Source: Melghirimyces algeriensis (GTDB lineage Bacteria; Bacillota; Bacilli; Thermoactinomycetales; DSM-45169). Taken from it: a stretch of 64,000 nucleotides of DNA. The position numbers were made by a program, and so were the translations under genes. Shown here one piece after another: positions 16,697 through 24,567 of the stretch. The stretch lies in NCBI RefSeq assembly GCF_900182565.1, contig NZ_FXTI01000003.1, forward strand, positions 62,001 through 126,000, given 5' to 3'. Numbering within the stretch: the first letter of the stretch is position 1; every line of letters starts with the position of its first letter. The notes beneath the pieces were generated by a model. The model was given only the letters and a program-made list of their open reading frames with translations, ran no database searches and was not told the DNA's origin.

Positions 16697-17317
16697 GTGA
16701 AAAAAAATGCGGTTTGGATGCTTCTTCTTTTAAGTATATTGGTGTTGGCTGGATGTGGAGTCGCCGATGAGACTGGAGAGAAAAAAGAGGAGAAGACGGA
16801 GTCTTCCCAAAAAACGGCTCTGAATTGGCCGGTGGAGGATTTCCGGTATACGGACCATGAAGGGAACAAATTTGGCTTGTCTGATCTAAAGGGTAAGATA
16901 TGGATCGCAGATTTTATTTTTACAAACTGCAATACCATCTGTCCCCCGATGACAGCCAATATGGAAAAGGTCCAAAGTGAATTAAAGGAATCAGGCTTGG
17001 ATGTCCAATTTGTTTCTTTCAGTATTGACCCGGAACGGGATACGCCTGAAGTGCTGACAAAATTTGCAAAGCAGCATCATGCCAACTTGTCCAATTGGCA
17101 CTTCTTGACCGGGTATCCCTTTGACGATATTCAGGATTTGGCGGAATCCTCTTTTAGGATGAAAATCCAAAAAGATCCGGATTCCGATCAGGTTATTCAT
17201 GGGTCGAGCTTTTATCTGATTGATTCTTCCGGAAAAGTGGTTTATCAGTATAACGGGATGAAACCGGATGTTCAGGAGATCATTCAGGATGTACAGTCGC
17301 TTCAAAAAGAAGGTTAA
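16697..17317 (+). CDS. SCO1/SenC family copper chaperone lipoprotein
   Basis: A 206-residue membrane-anchored thioredoxin-fold protein that helps build the CuA centre of cytochrome c oxidase. The lipobox VLAGC puts the lipidated cysteine at residue 20. Copper ligands are all present: Cys78 and Cys82 in NCNTICPP, and His168 in VIHGSSF. GTG 16697 is supported by GGAGGTGA four bases upstream. It is the last gene of the copper operon and is followed by a terminator. Confidence 0.9.
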   Translation: MKKNAVWMLLLLSILVLAGCGVADETGEKKEEKTESSQKTALNWPVEDFRYTDHEGNKFGLSDLKGKIWIADFIFTNCNTICPPMTANMEKVQSELKESGLDVQFVSFSIDPERDTPEVLTKFAKQHHANLSNWHFLTGYPFDDIQDLAESSFRMKIQKDPDSDQVIHGSSFYLIDSSGKVVYQYNGMKPDVQEIIQDVQSLQKEG

Positions 17318-17324
17318 TCATACA

Positions 17325-17386
17325 AAATCCCCTTTAAGCAGTCAGGCTCCAGAAGAGCATGATGTTTACTTAAAGGGGGTTTTTTG
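17325..17386 (+). terminator. Rho-independent terminator with long loop
   Basis: AATCCCCTTTAAG near the sco stop pairs with CTTAAAGGGGGTT, followed by six T; the intervening loop is about 32 bases. Confidence 0.65.
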
Positions 17387-17406
17387 TCTGTGGACTCGTT
17401 CATATG

Positions 17407-17952
17407 TCAATACAAAAAAGGTATCAGTTTCCATGTGCGTAATTTGTAGTTTAAGTAAGCGGAACCAAAGCATGCGGTCAGCGCGTCCTCTTCCACCCGG
17501 ATTCGGTAGGAGTAGGCAACAAAAAAACAGAGAATGTTGACAACGATCGCCAACCACGAAGCGGTGCTCAGTGCAAACCCCAAAAATGTTCCCAATGTCC
17601 CAAGGTATCCGGGATGGCGAATGTAACGGTAACAGCCTGTCACCACCAGTTGATGCTGTTTTTGGATTCCGATATTTCGACTGAAAAAGCGACCAAGCGT
17701 TTGCATGGCTGTAGCTCGGATCAAGACACCCACAACACCGAATGCCATTCCGATGAAAAAAAGCGGATGGGAATGATGATTGTTCATCGGTTTATAAAAG
17801 AATATCATCGTTGGAAGAAGGATCATAAACCCTTGTGCTACAGCTAGAGTGATGGTGGAGCTTCGGTTCTTCCTTTGTTCCTCAAGGGGTTTTTTTCGTA
17901 TCGTTTCCAGCAGAAAATAGAGTATCACTGGAATATAGGCCAACCATACCAT
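17407..17952 (-). CDS. Isoprenylcysteine carboxyl methyltransferase family protein
   Basis: A 181-residue membrane protein of the ICMT/PEMT methyltransferase superfamily. About five hydrophobic segments precede the conserved C-terminal SAM-binding region, seen as GCYRYIRHPGYLGTLGTFLG and RIRVEEDALTACFGSAYLNY, ending TWKLIPFLY. In bacteria such proteins methylate lipids or unknown small molecules; protein prenylation is not expected. It converges on the copper operon. Confidence 0.82.
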   Translation of the reverse strand: MVWLAYIPVILYFLLETIRKKPLEEQRKNRSSTITLAVAQGFMILLPTMIFFYKPMNNHHSHPLFFIGMAFGVVGVLIRATAMQTLGRFFSRNIGIQKQHQLVVTGCYRYIRHPGYLGTLGTFLGFALSTASWLAIVVNILCFFVAYSYRIRVEEDALTACFGSAYLNYKLRTWKLIPFLY

Positions 17953-18177
17953 TAAGATCCCGTCCTCTTGATCAGATAGGATACGTTATGAAGCGGAGAG
18001 GATGGGAGAAACGGCTATTGACTTTATGACGGTATTTTCTCAAAAATTCCGCTTTTATTGAGGGAAGGGAAACAGAATTTCATTGTTGAATAACTAAATG
18101 GGCTATTTTAAAGTTTGCAAGAAAGCTTTCATTGTTTGCATACTAATTTGGCGGCTCATTGGAATGGAGGTTTTTTG

Positions 18178-18606
18178 GTGAACTCAGAATTATCTTTTGA
18201 TCATACGGTAATGGAGCAGTTGGGAATCGAGTCTGTGAAGCTTAGTCCCGAAGCTGTGATATTGAAGATGCCTGTGGATTCACGTCATCATCAGCCCTAT
18301 GGGATTCTTCACGGTGGAGTTTCTGTGGTTTTGGCAGAGTCGGCCGCCAGTTTGGGTGCTTGGCTTCATTGCAACCCGGAAAAGGAGTATCCCGTCGGTT
18401 TGGAAATCAATGCGAATCATATTCGTTCCAAACGAAGTGGGGTTGTGACAGCTGTGGCGAAGCCGCTTCATAAAGGGCGCACCACCATGGTTTGGGAGAT
18501 TCAAATACAGGATGAAAAGGAAAAGCTGATCTGCGTTTCACGCTGTACGATCGCGATTTTATCCCATCAAACAAAAGGTACGGATCAACATGAGACAAAG
18601 GGATAG
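18178..18606 (+). CDS. Hotdog-fold PaaI-type acyl-CoA thioesterase
   Basis: A 142-residue hotdog thioesterase. The diagnostic stretch HHQPYGILHGGVSVVLAESAAS contains the HGG motif and the catalytic acidic residue; GLEINANHIRSKRSG and a long C-terminal strand complete the fold. It resembles the DHNA-CoA thioesterase/YuxO group. GTG 18178 is preceded by GGAGG at seven bases; the frame reaches back to 18115 without a site. The last 17 bases overlap the next gene, which implies translational coupling with the SagB-type dehydrogenase. Confidence 0.85.
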   Translation: MNSELSFDHTVMEQLGIESVKLSPEAVILKMPVDSRHHQPYGILHGGVSVVLAESAASLGAWLHCNPEKEYPVGLEINANHIRSKRSGVVTAVAKPLHKGRTTMVWEIQIQDEKEKLICVSRCTIAILSHQTKGTDQHETKG

Positions 18607-19495
18607 AGAGCGGTATCTTTTGAAACCGGGTGTTCAGGTCTTGGATCAGTCCGATTCCTGGATCTTTCGTTTGGGTCAGACGGAGGTCACCATCCCCAGG
18701 GAAGAGCTGGGTCCGTGGGAGCCAATGGATGATAGAGTGGGAGAAATCCTAGAGCTTCCCCGGTCTTCATTTGTGGATCGTTTGGTGGATAGCGGAATGC
18801 TGGTTTCTGCGGAGGGAAATATGGAGACTTGGGTTCATGAAGCTTCCTCTTGGCCGCCTGTTACCCGACAGTCGGGCTCTTTGTCAAAAGAGGTGAAAGG
18901 GTCCGCCAAAAGAATTCCCTTGGAGTTTCAAGCATTGCCGGATATATCTCTGGCATCTGCGTTAGCTTCCCGAAGATCGCCCAAGGCTTTGAAAGCCGGA
19001 GGGGATATTTCTGTCGGGGAATTGGGGACGTTTTTAAAGTGGACAGTGGGAAAACACCCTGGAAGGGAGAAACGGAAGTATCCATCGGCAGGGTCTCTTT
19101 ACCCCAATCACGTTCACCTTTCAGTTCGCCAAGTCAATGGTTTGTCTCCCGGTCTGTATGTGTATTCCAGTATGGACCACACACTGGTCCGTCAGGAAGG
19201 AAGCAGTGATGTGGAATCAGCTCTGGTACAATCCGAGCTGGATTTTCATTTTTGTATATTGATCTCATCCGATTTACATGTGGCAACACAAGGCTTTGGC
19301 TTTCGGGGCTACCGATTCTGTTTGATGGAAGCGGGACATATGGTGCAAAATCTGCAGTTGGTGGCGCAGGCAATGGATTGGGAGGCCGTTCCTGTCGGAG
19401 GGTTTCGGGATCATCAAGCTGCTGAAGCGCTTGGTAGGGATAAAGAGGTGCTTACACCTTTGTACCTGGTACCTGTTGGTACCCTTGGTGAATAA
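18590..19495 (+). CDS. SagB-type (ThcOx) dehydrogenase, nitroreductase superfamily
   Basis: A 301-residue FMN enzyme related to SagB/ThcOx dehydrogenases, which oxidise azolines to azoles in peptide natural products. Residues 1-85 form an N-terminal winged-helix-like domain (WIFRLGQTEVTIPREELGPW) seen in this family. The nitroreductase domain follows, with LASRRSPKAL, KRKYPSAGSLYPNHVHLSV (FMN binding), GFRGYRFCLMEAGHMVQNLQ and LGRDKEVLTPLYLVPVG. No YcaO cyclodehydratase, precursor peptide or peptide transporter is in the window, so its substrate is unknown. It overlaps the thioesterase gene by 17 bp. Confidence 0.85.
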   Translation: MRQRDRERYLLKPGVQVLDQSDSWIFRLGQTEVTIPREELGPWEPMDDRVGEILELPRSSFVDRLVDSGMLVSAEGNMETWVHEASSWPPVTRQSGSLSKEVKGSAKRIPLEFQALPDISLASALASRRSPKALKAGGDISVGELGTFLKWTVGKHPGREKRKYPSAGSLYPNHVHLSVRQVNGLSPGLYVYSSMDHTLVRQEGSSDVESALVQSELDFHFCILISSDLHVATQGFGFRGYRFCLMEAGHMVQNLQLVAQAMDWEAVPVGGFRDHQAAEALGRDKEVLTPLYLVPVGTLGE

Positions 19496-19532
19496 ATGCT
19501 GTTGTTGAAACCTTGTCAGTTAAGGAGAGAGG

Positions 19533-19847
19533 ATGACTTACATCATGGCTTTTTACTTAAAATGCGGAGACGTTCTGTTGGGGACGTTATATCCCGATGA
19601 TACGGATTTTCCTTGGATTTATTGTCAATTTGAACCAACTGAGCATTTTGAGGAAGTAAAACCGCTATTTGATCAGGTGTGCAAGTTAACGGAAAAAGAT
19701 TATGAAGATGCACCGGATGACTGGGAAACAGCAGGAAGACTGTTGGATGAAATCCATGCAAAGTGTCAATTGATCGACGACCATGGACATCAGGCACTTA
19801 TCGGTCAAATTTCTGGGAATGAGGCTTCTCTAAGATTATACACATGA
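19533..19847 (+). CDS. Hypothetical protein, 104 aa
   Basis: A soluble, acidic protein. It starts with beta-rich sequence (MAFYLKCGDVLLGTLYPDDT, DFPWIYCQFEPTEHFEEVKP) and continues as helix (LFDQVCKLTEKDYEDAPDDW). The DFPW...F.PT..FEEV.PLFD pattern recurs in uncharacterised proteins of Gram-positive bacteria as far as I remember, without known function. AAGGAGAGAGG directly precedes ATG 19533. It lies 37 bp after the SagB-type gene and its 3' hairpin is split by repeat copy B. Confidence 0.7.
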   Translation: MTYIMAFYLKCGDVLLGTLYPDDTDFPWIYCQFEPTEHFEEVKPLFDQVCKLTEKDYEDAPDDWETAGRLLDEIHAKCQLIDDHGHQALIGQISGNEASLRLYT

Positions 19848-19854
19848 GAGTAAT

Positions 19855-19877
19855 GAAGGGAACGTTTAGTTCCCTTT
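19855..19877 (+). terminator. Proximal hairpin copy flanking repeat copy B
   Basis: GGGAAC/GTTCCC with loop GTTTA and a short TTT. It is repeated at 20094-20116 with two differences (21/23 identical). Confidence 0.65.
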
Positions 19878-20093
19878 GAGACTGCTGACAAAAATAATAA
19901 GAAGAAGGGGATATCCGGTGGAGCATCCTTTTCCGACAACTCAGCGGAACCCCTGGAGGTCCCAACCGTTTAGCGGATATTTTGTCCGCTGGTTGGGACC
20001 GGAGGGGGTGAAGCGGACTCCTTCCTCTTCTTTGCTGGAGGAAAGAGATGCGGAGACGGAAATCCCCTCTCCCCCTACTTTGTCATAAACCTC
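19878..20093 (+). mobile_element. Terminator-associated repeat, copy B (216 bp)
   Basis: This is the longest copy. It begins GAGACTGCTGACAAA and ends TTTGTCATAAACCTC, so its ends are imperfect inverted repeats sharing TGACAAA and GGGGATNTCC. In the middle are the box GAGCATCCTTTTCCGAC, the palindrome CCCAACC...AGCGGA/TCCGCT...GGTTGGG and a TTTGCTGGAG segment shared with copy A. It is flanked by duplicated terminators (19855-19877 and 20094-20116). No protein is convincingly encoded. It has the same orientation as the upstream gene, as in copy A. Confidence 0.75.
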
Positions 20094-20122
20094 GAAGGGA
20101 ACGTTCAGTTCTCTTTCTTTTT
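20094..20122 (+). terminator. Distal hairpin copy flanking repeat copy B
   Basis: GGGAAC/GTTCTC stem (one G-T pair), then a long T-rich tract. This is the intact terminator of the 19533-19847 gene, now displaced by the inserted element. Confidence 0.65.
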
Positions 20123-20182
20123 TGGGTGCGAAATGAAACGCTTTCATGTATCCTAAAACAAAGAGAAAAAAGGGGGAGGCAG

Positions 20183-21019
20183 ATGGAAAAGGAAAGCAAA
20201 CATCTAGAGCAGGGAATCCATCAGGATTTCAGTGAGGAAATGACTTATGGGGACTATCTTCAGTTGGATCAGATCCTAAATAGCCAGAAACCATTGTCGG
20301 GACATCATGATGAATGGCTTTTTATTATTATTCATCAGACCAGCGAGTTGTGGATGAAGCTGATTCTTCACGAATTGAACGCGGCAATTGCCAGTATTCA
20401 GGAGGGCGACCTGGAGCCGGCGTTTAAGATGTTGGCCAGGGTGGCGCGCATTCAGGAGCAATTGATTCAGTCCTGGGATGTCTTGTCTACGTTAACGCCT
20501 GCGGAATATATGCAGTTCAGGGATCAGTTGGGGCATGCCTCAGGGTTTCAGTCTTACCAAAACCGTCTGATTGAATATGCGTTGGGATATAAAAATCATC
20601 ATGTGCTGTCCGTCCATAAACATCGTCCCGACTTATACGAACAACTGGAAAAAGCGCTTTACTCACCAAGTATTTATGACGTTTCCATTCAAGCCCTCGC
20701 GGACCGGGGGCTTCCAGTGGACTCTTCCCGGTTGAAGCGGGATTGGTCGCAAAATTACCAATCGCATCCCAGTGTGGAAGAAGCCTGGCTCAGGGTGTAC
20801 CGGGATGTGGAGCAATATTGGGATTTATATGAGCTAGCAGAGAAGCTGGTTGATGTTGAAGATAAACAACAACAGTGGCGTTACAATCATATGAAGACGG
20901 TGGAACGGATTATCGGATATAAATCGGGAACCGGCGGCTCTTCTGGGGTAAGTTATTTGAAACGTGTGATCGATCATCGTTTTTTTCCAGAACTATGGAG
21001 CTTAAGGACAAAGTTATAG
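20183..21019 (+). CDS. kynA: Tryptophan 2,3-dioxygenase
   Basis: A 278-residue heme enzyme that opens the indole ring of tryptophan to give N-formylkynurenine, the first step of the kynurenine pathway. Family stretches are [40 protein letters not shown] (substrate and heme region), [16 protein letters not shown] and [19 protein letters not shown] with the distal GTGGSSG loop. ATG 20183 follows AGGGGGAGG by four bases; the frame extends to 20048 without a site. First gene of kynA-kynU-kynB. Confidence 0.95.
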   Translation: MEKESKHLEQGIHQDFSEEMTYGDYLQLDQILNSQKPLSGHHDEWLFIIIHQTSELWMKLILHELNAAIASIQEGDLEPAFKMLARVARIQEQLIQSWDVLSTLTPAEYMQFRDQLGHASGFQSYQNRLIEYALGYKNHHVLSVHKHRPDLYEQLEKALYSPSIYDVSIQALADRGLPVDSSRLKRDWSQNYQSHPSVEEAWLRVYRDVEQYWDLYELAEKLVDVEDKQQQWRYNHMKTVERIIGYKSGTGGSSGVSYLKRVIDHRFFPELWSLRTKL

Positions 21020-21037
21020 TAACGGAGGGAGGTTTCT

Positions 21038-22315
21038 GTGAACATGGTAACGTTGCGGGAAACTGCAGAGAAAATGGATAAGGAAGATGACTTGGCGCGA
21101 TTTCGGGACGAATTTTATATCCAAGAGGGAAAGATTTATCTGGATGGAAACTCTTTGGGATTGATGTCCAAGCGGGCGGAAAAAAGTTTGCTGGAAGTGG
21201 TAAACAGTTGGCGGGACTTTGGAATCGATGGCTGGATGTCAGGGAAATATCCCTGGTTCCATCTTTCCGAAAAACTGGGGGAGCAAAGTGCCCCACTGGT
21301 GGGAGCAGAAGCAGGTGAAGTGATTGTTACCGGTTCTACTACCATGAACCTGCATCAGCTTCTGAGCACCTTTTATCGGCCGGAAGGGAAAAGAACAAAA
21401 ATCCTGGCGGATAAACTGACGTTTCCTTCTGATATCTATGCGATGCAAAGCCAGCTTCAGTTGCGAGGGTTAAATCCCGATGAGCATTTGATCCGTGTGG
21501 GAAGCCGGGATGGATGGACGCTGGAAGAGGATGATATCATGGAAGCGATGACGGATGAAGTGGCGATCATGGTATTGCCTTCTGTTCTCTACCGCAGCGG
21601 ACAGATTCTGGATATGGAGAAATTGACGAAAACAGCCAAAAAGCGAGGAATTTTAGTAGGTTTTGATCTATGCCATTCGATCGGAGCCATTCCCCATCAA
21701 TTACACACATGGGAAGTCGATTTTGCCTTCTGGTGCAACTATAAATATATGAACAGTGGTCCTGGTGGCGTAGGCGGTTTGTTTGTCCATCAGAAGCATT
21801 TTGGACGGGTTCCGGGGTTGGCTGGTTGGTTCAGTTCTGATAAAAGCGTCCAGTTTGATATGGAGCATCAGTTGACTCCTGCAAAGGATGCCGGAGCTTA
21901 TCAAGTAGGTACCCCTCATATTTTGAGTTTGGCGCCCTTGATCGGATCATTGGAGATATTTACTGAAGCGGGTATCGAACGGATTCGGGAGAAATCCCTG
22001 AAACAAACCGCTTATCTGATGGAGTTGGTGACGCAGGAGTTGGAAGGGATGGGCTTTTCCTTTGCCAATCCTGTGGAGAACCGACGGCGCGGAGGACATG
22101 TTTGTCTGGTTCACGAAGAGGCCGTCCGCATTTGCAAATCTTTAAAGGAAAAAGGGGTTGTGCCGGACTATCGCGCTCCGAATGCCATTCGGCTTGCTCC
22201 GGTTGCTTTGTATACGAGCTACTCGGAGATATGGGAAGCCGTCCAAATTCTAAAAGAGATTATGGAAAAGAAAGACTATGAACGACATGAGAAAAAGAGG
22301 GAGGTCGTGGCGTGA
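21038..22315 (+). CDS. kynU: Kynureninase
   Basis: A 425-residue PLP enzyme of aminotransferase class V that splits kynurenine into anthranilate and alanine. Visible marks are [18 protein letters not shown] near the N-terminus, [13 protein letters not shown] for phosphate binding, [14 protein letters not shown] with the cofactor aspartate, and [20 protein letters not shown] with the Schiff-base lysine. GTG 21038 sits five bases after GGAGGGAGG; ATG 21044 is an alternative. Its stop overlaps the kynB start by four bases. Confidence 0.95.
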   Translation: MNMVTLRETAEKMDKEDDLARFRDEFYIQEGKIYLDGNSLGLMSKRAEKSLLEVVNSWRDFGIDGWMSGKYPWFHLSEKLGEQSAPLVGAEAGEVIVTGSTTMNLHQLLSTFYRPEGKRTKILADKLTFPSDIYAMQSQLQLRGLNPDEHLIRVGSRDGWTLEEDDIMEAMTDEVAIMVLPSVLYRSGQILDMEKLTKTAKKRGILVGFDLCHSIGAIPHQLHTWEVDFAFWCNYKYMNSGPGGVGGLFVHQKHFGRVPGLAGWFSSDKSVQFDMEHQLTPAKDAGAYQVGTPHILSLAPLIGSLEIFTEAGIERIREKSLKQTAYLMELVTQELEGMGFSFANPVENRRRGGHVCLVHEEAVRICKSLKEKGVVPDYRAPNAIRLAPVALYTSYSEIWEAVQILKEIMEKKDYERHEKKREVVA

Positions 22316-22935
22316 CTCGCTGGATTGACATCTCACAACCTCTGGATGAGAATGTTCCGGTCTGGCCGGGAGATACTCCCTTTTCTTACCGGTTGACCTG
22401 GACCAAAGAGGATACAGGCTCGGTCAATGTGGGGCAGCTTACAATGAGCACACATACCGGGACCCATATTGATGCGCCGTTTCACTTCGATTCCAGTGGA
22501 AAAAAGGTGATCGACCTTTCGCCGGATTTGTATTTGGGTCCGGTTCGGGTCGTATATCTCAAACATCCTCAAACGATTGGTCCCGAAGAACTGAAAGGAG
22601 AAAATCTGGAAGGAGTCTCCCGCCTCTTGATCCGAACGGATACTTGGTTGGATCGGTCTTCTTTTCCTGCCGCTATTCCTCCTGTGCATCCAACATTGGC
22701 CCCGTTTTTGGCGGAGAGGGGAATCCGCCTGCTGGGTCTGGATCTTCCGTCGGTAGACCCATTGGACAGCAAAGAGCTTCCTGCACACCATGCTTTGACG
22801 TCCCATGGTGTGCATATTCTGGAGGGGGCGGTTTTGTACCGTGTGGAAGCAGGAGACTATGAAATGGTTGCACTGCCATTACCCTTGACTGAAGCGGATG
22901 GAAGCCCGGTTCGTGCGATGTTGCGGCCGATCTGA
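22312..22935 (+). CDS. kynB: Kynurenine formamidase
   Basis: A 207-residue metal-dependent hydrolase of the bacterial cyclase family that converts N-formylkynurenine to kynurenine. The zinc-binding signature [12 protein letters not shown] lies near residue 50, with a further acidic and histidine site in [21 protein letters not shown] 22312 overlaps the kynU stop (GTGA). With kynA and kynU it forms a complete tryptophan-to-anthranilate route, ended by a strong terminator. Confidence 0.94.
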   Translation: MTRWIDISQPLDENVPVWPGDTPFSYRLTWTKEDTGSVNVGQLTMSTHTGTHIDAPFHFDSSGKKVIDLSPDLYLGPVRVVYLKHPQTIGPEELKGENLEGVSRLLIRTDTWLDRSSFPAAIPPVHPTLAPFLAERGIRLLGLDLPSVDPLDSKELPAHHALTSHGVHILEGAVLYRVEAGDYEMVALPLPLTEADGSPVRAMLRPI

Positions 22936-22967
22936 AAAACCTGCCGACGAATGGTCGGCAGGTTTTT
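22936..22967. terminator. Bidirectional terminator after kynB
   Basis: AAAACCTGCCGAC pairs with GTCGGCAGGTTTT, with T-runs both ways, between converging genes. Confidence 0.9.
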
Positions 22968-22975
22968 GATGTCGA

Positions 22976-23395
22976 TCACGATTGTTTAATATACTCCGGG
23001 TATTCTTTGAGAAACGTTCGAACCACATCTTCATATTCCTGATCAGGGATATCGTTTAGATCTCCGTCTTCCAAATAGAAAAAGTAGGGATTTCCGTCCG
23101 GTTGTTCCCGTCTGTAATACATGCCTACCAGTTTATTGTGGAAAACAAAGGTGGCTCCCAGTACAACAGAGAAGATTTCTTCTTCAGCTTCCAGTTGGCA
23201 AAAGAAGAACGGTTCAACCTGAGCCAGAACGGTCTCCGCATAGGTGTCACCAGGCTCGGTCAGGATCATCGCCTCTCCTTCATCTTCAACAATATACAGT
23301 TGTTTTTTTCTTTCTTTTGACCAGATGAGAAGCAGGTGCTTTACATTTTCATGAATAAAGACATATTGATGAGGAGTTGAAAAACGGATATTCAA
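22976..23395 (-). CDS. Hypothetical protein, 139 aa
   Basis: An acidic soluble protein of mixed beta and alpha sequence (KHLLLIWSKERKKQLYIVED, FFFCQLEAEEEIFSVVLGA, DGDLNDIPDQEYEDVVRTFL). I do not recognise the family. The start is TTG 23395, supported by GGAGG seven bases upstream; there is no better codon. It is transcribed alone, ending in the hairpin shared with kynB. Confidence 0.65.
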   Translation of the reverse strand: MNIRFSTPHQYVFIHENVKHLLLIWSKERKKQLYIVEDEGEAMILTEPGDTYAETVLAQVEPFFFCQLEAEEEIFSVVLGATFVFHNKLVGMYYRREQPDGNPYFFYLEDGDLNDIPDQEYEDVVRTFLKEYPEYIKQS

Positions 23396-23451
23396 ATGGA
23401 TGCCTCCAATTTTTTATCATAAGTACACTTTACCAGTCCCATGATACAGAA

Positions 23452-23496
23452 AAAATGTTTCTCCTTCCACCTTCTATATGAAAAGAGAAACATTTT
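23452..23496 (-). terminator. Hairpin next to repeat copy C, likely cupredoxin terminator
   Basis: AAAATGTTTCTC pairs with GAGAAACATTTT across a 21-base loop. Read on the minus strand it ends in TTTTTTCT, so it would stop transcripts coming from the cupredoxin gene through repeat copy C. Confidence 0.55.
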
Positions 23497-23499
23497 ATT

Positions 23500-23625
23500 G
23501 AGACTGCTGACAAAAGTAATAAGAGGGGATATCCGGTGGAGCATCCTTTTCCGACGACCCAGCGGAACCGCTTTTGATCCCAACCGTCTAGCGGATATTT
23601 TGTCTCGCTGGTTGGGGCCGTAGGA
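23500..23625 (+). mobile_element. Terminator-associated repeat, copy C (truncated, about 126 bp)
   Basis: It begins GAGACTGCTGACAAA and carries the box GAGCATCCTTTTCCGAC and the central palindrome (CCCAACC, AGCGGATATTTTGTC, GCTGGTTGGGG) found in copies A and B. The second half, including the far terminal repeat, is missing; similarity ends just before the cupredoxin stop codon. It abuts a terminator hairpin on its left side only. Confidence 0.7.
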
Positions 23626-23634
23626 AGTCACTGA

Positions 23635-24108
23635 TTATTCTTTTTCAAGGACTGTGATATAAGCAACCATGGGACCGCTGGCATCCACCGAGTGATGGTT
23701 GTGACAAAGCAACTTATAGGTTCCCGGTCGATCCGCTGTAAAGCGGACTTTTGCCTGTTCTCCCTTTTTCAAGGTTCCCTGGATTCCGAATTCTTTCAGC
23801 GAATAATGGTGTTCCTTTCCATTGAGGCCGTGCAATATTAGATTGACCCGGTCGCCTTCCTGAACAACCAGGGTTCCAGGATTCCAACGGTAGACCTCCA
23901 CTTCTTTCCCATGATGTTTTGCCTTGTATTCGGTCGTTACCAAATGAAATGTTTTTTCCATCTGGGTTTCATTGGATGAGACTTCTTCCACTTCTTCAAT
24001 TACGGTTTTTCCGCCGAACCAAGGGATGGGAAGCAAGGCCGTGGTAGCGATCAGGACAAGAGCAAAGGCGATACTTAAATACAACCATTGTCGTGAAGTA
24101 ATCATCAT
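23635..24108 (-). CDS. Membrane-anchored cupredoxin-domain protein
   Basis: A 157-residue protein with one N-terminal membrane helix (about residues 8-28) and an exported cupredoxin domain. Copper ligands are visible as a histidine in GLNGKEHHYSLKEFGI and the cluster LLCHNHHSVDASGPM with Cys, His and Met near the C-terminus, as in blue copper and oxidase subunit II-like folds. ATG 24108 follows AAGGAGG by four bases; ATG 24105 is equally good. Electron transfer or copper handling outside the membrane is likely. It fits with the ctaG-sco cluster, though 6 kb apart. Confidence 0.82.
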   Translation of the reverse strand: MMITSRQWLYLSIAFALVLIATTALLPIPWFGGKTVIEEVEEVSSNETQMEKTFHLVTTEYKAKHHGKEVEVYRWNPGTLVVQEGDRVNLILHGLNGKEHHYSLKEFGIQGTLKKGEQAKVRFTADRPGTYKLLCHNHHSVDASGPMVAYITVLEKE

Positions 24109-24282
24109 TACGCCTCCTTCAATCCGGTTTATTCTTCCGGTATTGACAGAAATAACCCATTTTAATCCTGTTTTTCCAATATTTATATAAAAACAGTTGA
24201 AATCAAATATGAAGCTTGTTTGAAAAGACGTGTTGGTTTTTGCTTGTGTTGACTGCCAAGTATTTTCCACGCAAAAAAAGCA

Positions 24283-24291
24283 TGCTATACT
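24283..24291 (+). promoter_or_regulatory. Extended -10 promoter for the 46-aa membrane peptide
   Basis: TGCTATACT matches an extended -10 element; no convincing -35 hexamer is at the usual distance. The first gene downstream starts at 24389. Confidence 0.4.
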
Positions 24292-24388
24292 GAACAGGAG
24301 TAATGTTATTACAGAGGATGATTTTTAACATCTGTGAAATCAGGGCTTAAGGATCTTTCCTTCGGGTCCAAGTGCAGGAGGGTAAAAG

Positions 24389-24529
24389 ATGAGTTCCCAG
24401 ACAGATTCCAATAACCATCGTGAAGAAGAAAACGATTTTTTGGATATGGTGAAAGGGACCATGATATTTACTGGTTTGTTTATGGGGATTGCGCTTGTGG
24501 GTGCAATCTTGGCTGAGGTCTTAAAATGA
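24389..24529 (+). CDS. Small one-helix membrane protein, 46 aa
   Basis: A peptide with a hydrophilic, acidic N-terminal half (SSQTDSNNHREEENDFLDMV) and one membrane helix (TMIFTGLFMGIALVGAILAEV) ending in LK. ATG 24389 has GGAGG about six bases upstream, and the gene has its own extended -10 promoter and terminator, so it is very likely real. Function is unknown; the size recalls small subunits of membrane complexes. Confidence 0.65.
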   Translation: MSSQTDSNNHREEENDFLDMVKGTMIFTGLFMGIALVGAILAEVLK

Positions 24530-24536
24530 ATGCTGA

Positions 24537-24567
24537 AGAGGGCTGGATGTGACAGCCCTCTGTTTTT
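24537..24567 (+). terminator. Rho-independent terminator
   Basis: AGAGGGCTG/CAGCCCTCT stem, then GTTTTT, eight bases after the 46-aa gene. Confidence 0.85.

Noticed and set aside
12585..23625. Group IIC intron remnants as explanation of the repeats
   Set aside because: Such introns also target terminators, but these elements are only about 200 bp, show no domain V-like end, and are flanked by target duplications, which introns do not make.
12585..23625. CRISPR array
   Set aside because: The three repeats are far apart, long and in both orientations; there are no regular spacers and no cas genes.
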